Below, in pieces: positions 59,321 to 64,000 of a DNA stretch of 64,000 nucleotides (position 1 is the stretch's first letter; each line of letters starts with the position of its first letter). A program made the translations under genes and the position numbers. The notes under the pieces were generated by a model. It saw only the letters and a list, made by a program, of their open reading frames with translations, was not told the origin of the DNA and searched no databases. Source of the DNA: Sphagnum compactum (Eukaryota > Bryophyta > Sphagnopsida > Sphagnales); NCBI GenBank assembly GCA_965153455.1, contig OZ234493.1, forward strand, positions 29,812,213 to 29,876,212, given 5' to 3'.

Positions 59321-62300
59321 AAATGGTGCCAAGTTTATAGGTTCTTTGGGAATACAACTACCCTGCCTTCAACTTGACTTGTATCTTGAACAAATTTTTG
59401 CCTCCTCATTTTGTATGGCAACTTCTAAAAGTTCACATAGATTCAATCAAGGGGAACCAGGAAAAAATGAAAAGGACAACTAACAAGTTGGTTGAAGGCT
59501 AGAAATTACACACTTTTAGCCATGATGGAAGAACTAAATGTTTTTATGAAACAATTAGCATGTGTAGGAATAGGTGCATCTAATTCAAAGGTGAGAAAGG
59601 AGGATGTGATTGCACAAGCAAATGTTGAAGGGAAGATGAGAATGGCAAGTTTTTTAATTAACCTTTGGAATCTAAGATCATTTTTAATTATTTTGGTGAT
59701 TTGTAAAGTTTCAAGGTGGAAGGATTATAGAATTTGCAATCTTTAATTGTGTAGTGAATGGTGAAAGGCACTCGTAGATTAATGTTCATTGCTTGGTTGA
59801 GTTGAAATTAAGCAATTGGGTGTACCTCAAGGTAGATACTTGGATTCAAAATGCCAATTGATTAATTGCCAAATCAGTGTGTGGACAAAGGACATAGTTC
59901 TCCCTAAATTCATACCACACCAACTATTCACCCCATATGTGATTTTACAATTACCAAGGAGAATAAAAACTTGGTGATTAGGTGCATCTAGTTCATCTTT
60001 TGAAGACCATGTGGGAATCAACAAGGTAAAATAGACCAAAAAAAATAGTTCACCCAAAATCCAATTAAAAAGCGGTTCATAGTTTTTGATATGGATACAA
60101 GAAAGTAGATTAAAAATATTTTGAAATAAAAACATAAAACCATAGGTCACTATATTTAGTTTATAAGAAGTTGAATACAAAGTTTGATCAACTTTGGTAT
60201 TATAAAAGTAGGTTGAAAATATGTCAAAATGGTGTTCAAACCTGTTTCATATTAAAAATTTGAGATATTATTATTATAACATCCATAATTTGATAATGCA
60301 TAAATATCTTTTAGGGCTTTTTTTAAAATCAATATTTCATCTACATGTAACCCATTTTGTAAGATTGGATATTTTATGCAAGTCAAAACATTTTTAAAAA
60401 TTCTATTTAATTGTACTTTCAAGATGGGATTTTTCAACATTTAAAATATAAAATGAAAGATTGTCATCATGTTAATTATTGTACCAAAAAAAAAAAAAAC
60501 TTTCAATACATTAAAACGTTTTCCTAGCTACATGTAATTTGTTTTTACACAGAACAGTGAGCCATCTACTTTACTTTGCTTGCAACCATTTGAACCAAAG
60601 TAAGTGAAAGAAAGCAACACCTTAGGTTATATTGGTTAACACCATCACAAGCAAAAGTGAGTGAACAAAGAAAACCTCCATTGGAAAGCCCTAAGGACTT
60701 ATGCATAGTCATTCATGACCTAGGTGATTAGTATATCAAACTCATGCAATTTTTGTTCCATGTAATATTGTTCTTGTATTTTGATAATGATAATGTAATA
60801 TAATTGACTTGTAGGTTAAAAATTGATGGAGGTGGTTACAATTTTGCATATCAAAGGTGTTAAAAGAGGTGGTAAGCGAAAATGCAAGAATGCCAACTTT
60901 GAATGAAAGGTCATTGGCCATTTTGGGGTCTATAGTGAACAAATTTTTTAAGATTGTCTACAAAGGAGGTTTTTTCTTTGTAACATAAGCAACACACCCA
61001 AAGGTAGGCTATATTCCATTTGGTTTGATTCAAACACAATGCCATTTTGTTCATGAAACTCATTTGGACATGATGTTGTTTTACTAACTTAGTATTGTAA
61101 CTTCATTAAGGTGAATATGGATTTTGGTTTGATGTCCATGACTTTTGTTGGAGCTTTTACATTTCTAATAATCAATTAACCATATTCCACTTGCTGAATT
61201 GACTAAAATTTCATCACAAAAGACATCACGAAAAACAAGTTTTATACTAGTCATAATAATTTTTCTCTTAGTAGATAATAATTTAAAATTAAAAAATTAA
61301 AGCTTGAAAAAAATGTGATACAAAATACACATCAAGACATAGTTGTGTGCACCAAATTAATGACAAAAAACATCAAACTAATGCCGATTTTAAAAGTGCA
61401 TTCAAGCTTGAACTCGTGCTAGTAAAATTTTAACTTTAAAATAAAGCAAAGAAACTTTATCCCAAATGAATCTTGCTTGAAGATGTGCTTAAGGTACATT
61501 CACATTTAGAGGTACTAATATAATTAAATAAAAAACTATGATAACATAGTTCACATATGGTGTTGCTCGCAAGTAGATATGTGACATGTCTTACTTATAT
61601 GGCATGCTAACATAAGGATTAATATTATGTGATAAAAAAATGTTAAGAGAGAAAACTGATCATAAAATCACACCAAAATTTTAGATTCATGCTCTTTCGA
61701 TTTATTATCAATAAGGCTAGACTAACAATTTCAAAACTAGAATAGTAACCGAGCATTTCCATCATTCCATTGTGAAGCTTAGTTGTTCCATCGTAAAAAA
61801 AAGTTTTGTGTCGTTCCATTGTGAAGAAACCTTGTGTCACTCCATCACAATTAAGCTACATGATGACGACTTCAAATTATGGCACAAGTTCATAGTTCAT
61901 TTTGTAAGTAAGAGGGTGTAAGAACACTTGCGTAAGAATATGCGTGCACATTGATGTACACAAGTTAATGAACATTGCACAAGAACACACACACACACGT
62001 TGATGAAGTTTGAGTATGAAAATGTCAATGAAGGCATTGTAGTAATAAACAAAAGAAAAAAACACTATTAGATGTAAATGAGATAGTTCTTCCCATCCTT
62101 CATTTTAATGATGAGATCCAAAGTCAGTTTCCACATTGACAAAATCAATATTTTATGTTTTCCAAAAAATGAAATTCTTTTTTGAATTTTGAAAAAAAAT
62201 TATTTTTTCCATAATTTACTAATATTGTGATATTAAATAAATAAATAAATATTTTTATTAAATTAAATTAATAAAATTTAGAGTAAATTTTTTATAACAA

Positions 62301-64000
62301 AAAAACCTCTTAAATTTATTTTTTTAAGAGTAACTGCCTCAGTGAGCTATATTTAAATGTGGCATGCTTTTTGCATGTGGCCCCATGCAACAAACCTGCA
62401 AATTGCTAGCAGCTTTTTTAACAAAGAATTTGGAGCTTTTTTTATACATCATGCTTCTTCTTTTTTGATTTTACAGAGGAATAATGCAGAAACAGGGTTC
62501 TGGCATTTTTATTTAATTTAATTTAATTCAATTAATTAAATTTTCCCACTTAATCCTCCAAATGTAAAAATCCTGCTGGGATTTCTGTAGTGTATCTGGA
62601 GGGCACATTACTCAGCATATTTGTTCCTCCAATTTGGAGGGATATTTTGAAAAATGGTACACTCACTGAAAAAAAAGAGAAAAATTAATAAATAAAACAC
62701 CCGGTCTTCTATACCATAGCCTAAGGTCAGTTTTTATATATATATATATATATATATTTCAAATAATAAAATTTTAAAAAAATTTGGAAATTATATATTT
62801 TATCTATCATCTATTATAATATTGTGATGTGAGTAGTGAAATTATTCAAGAGTGTAGCCTATGATAATTATGATGATTTTCAACATGTTAATTTCATATT
62901 TTCATAAAATTTCATTTCTCAATTTTGAAGATTCCATAATGAAAAAAAATTTATATATATATATTTTCAAAACATTTCAAGGCATTCTCTAATTTTTTCC
63001 TTCACAAAAAAATTGGTGTCCTTTCTTTTGAAAAAAACAATTATGATTTGAAATTTTCAACATGTCTACAAAATAATATAATTATTAGTAGTAGTGACAA
63101 AAAGCTGCCAAGGTAACCAAGGACAGTATAATACCTATCATTTTTATTAATAAATTAAAAAAAATAAAAATAAACAAGGGGGTGTGTCACACTGTGTGGC
63201 CTTGCTATTTACATTTTTAAAAAAGTATCTTAAGGCAAAAGAAAAAATTAAGGAAATTCAAATATTTCACCATTTGCCAAAATAAAATCCTCTAAAAAAG
63301 AAACCAAAATCCTCATATAAAAATAGACCTATTATTATTGTTATTATTACCGAGGGGGCCAAAATCCTTTCAAGCTTCTATACTCTATAATGAATCTAAA
63401 TACAATATCCTTAAGGGGCCTTGGTAGGCAAGGCCAATAAATAAATAAATAAATAAATAAATAATATTGTTATTTTTATTGCTTCTCAAAAATAAATAAA
63501 AACTTAGTACATTATGTAACTATTTAACCATGGAAAATGTGAGAATATATTATTTGTGTCACCCATAATAATTATTTGTACTTGGTTGTAAGTCATGCCC
63601 CACTCTCCACCTCTCCTTTTTCAAAAGCTTAAAAGTGTAGCAGAAAATGCATAGGTAAGGTACTTAGTATAGGTAGGTAAATGAAAAATAAATTAAAAAA
63701 ATTTAGCATCCTCCTACATTTTTGGCTAATCTGGCGATCTCAAATTTTAAAAATATATATAGAATTTTGGCAACTGAAAACTCAACACCCCCCAAAAAAA
63801 CACTATTTTTTACCATTTTGAATTTGTTTCGCCAAAAAAGAAAAAAACACAATTTGTCGGCGACGCAAAAACCACGAGAACCAGCCCTTGCCTTCGGTTG
63901 TGGGAACCAGTCCGGTTCCAGTCCCTTGCAATCGGAACCAGTCCCTTTGTTATTGCGCGCTCTTGTTTCATCTTCTTCTTCTTCTTCTTCTTCGTCGTCT
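59321..64000. other. AT-rich DNA with microsatellites, no gene recognised
   Basis: Simple repeats: (TA)n at about 62,735-62,757, (AATA)n at about 63,436-63,464, and (CTT)n at about 63,972-63,992. The final 130 bases are less AT-rich, with repeated GGAACCAGTCC words, and could lie near the next gene beyond the window. Confidence 0.5.

Noticed and set aside
1-64000. tRNA or rRNA genes
   Set aside because: No cloverleaf with proper A and B boxes and no rRNA-like conserved segment was noticed on reading; a tRNA scan would be decisive.

Overview
This is a land-plant nuclear window. The evidence is several intron-bearing genes of plant-type families (plastid-type histidinol dehydrogenase, S10 serine carboxypeptidase, GT47 exostosin, a DUF688-like protein) in a sea of AT-rich, transposon-derived DNA. 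The LINE C-terminal remnants, a non-LTR element with a restriction-like endonuclease (RLE) and a pogo-type transposase remnant would fit a large-genome non-flowering plant such as a fern or lycophyte, but the species cannot be fixed from the sequence and that placement is weak.

Layout. 1-1.3 kb: degraded LINE C-terminus. 1.67-2.13 kb: miniature repeat element with a second, inverted copy at 41.7-42.2 kb. 2.6-5.85 kb: 5'-truncated LINE with endonuclease and reverse transcriptase, two stops, (TAAC)n tail. 5.9-13.4 kb: non-coding repeats, including a CACTA-like terminus, a possible LTR primer-binding site, a 430-bp tandem duplication and a perfect 24-bp inverted repeat. 16.84-18.2 kb (+): intact intronless DUF688-like gene with 114-bp internal repeats. 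19.7-21.1 kb: very long T-rich tract. 23.9-29.5 kb (-): complete 14-exon histidinol dehydrogenase gene. 29.6-41.5 kb: nest of related terminal-inverted-repeat elements filled with ~20-bp arrays, starting 96 bp upstream of the histidinol dehydrogenase start codon and carrying a GC-rich R2-like reverse transcriptase fragment. 42.2-43.9 kb: ~225-bp array. 43.95-44.63 kb: pogo-like transposase remnant. 47.2-51.5 kb (+): complete 10-exon serine carboxypeptidase gene. 52.8-55.8 kb (-): exostosin (GT47) pseudogene, tail-to-tail with it. 55.8-64 kb: AT-rich, no recognised gene.

The three intact genes do not form a pathway: one makes histidine in the plastid, one is a secreted or vacuolar protease-like enzyme, one is of unknown function. 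The common theme is decay. Most in-frame stops in the LINE, the R2-like element, the exostosin pseudogene and the pogo remnant can be explained as single C-to-T changes from Gln or Arg codons, as expected where cytosines are heavily methylated. The most unusual material is the 29.6-41.5 kb nest and its R2-like insert.
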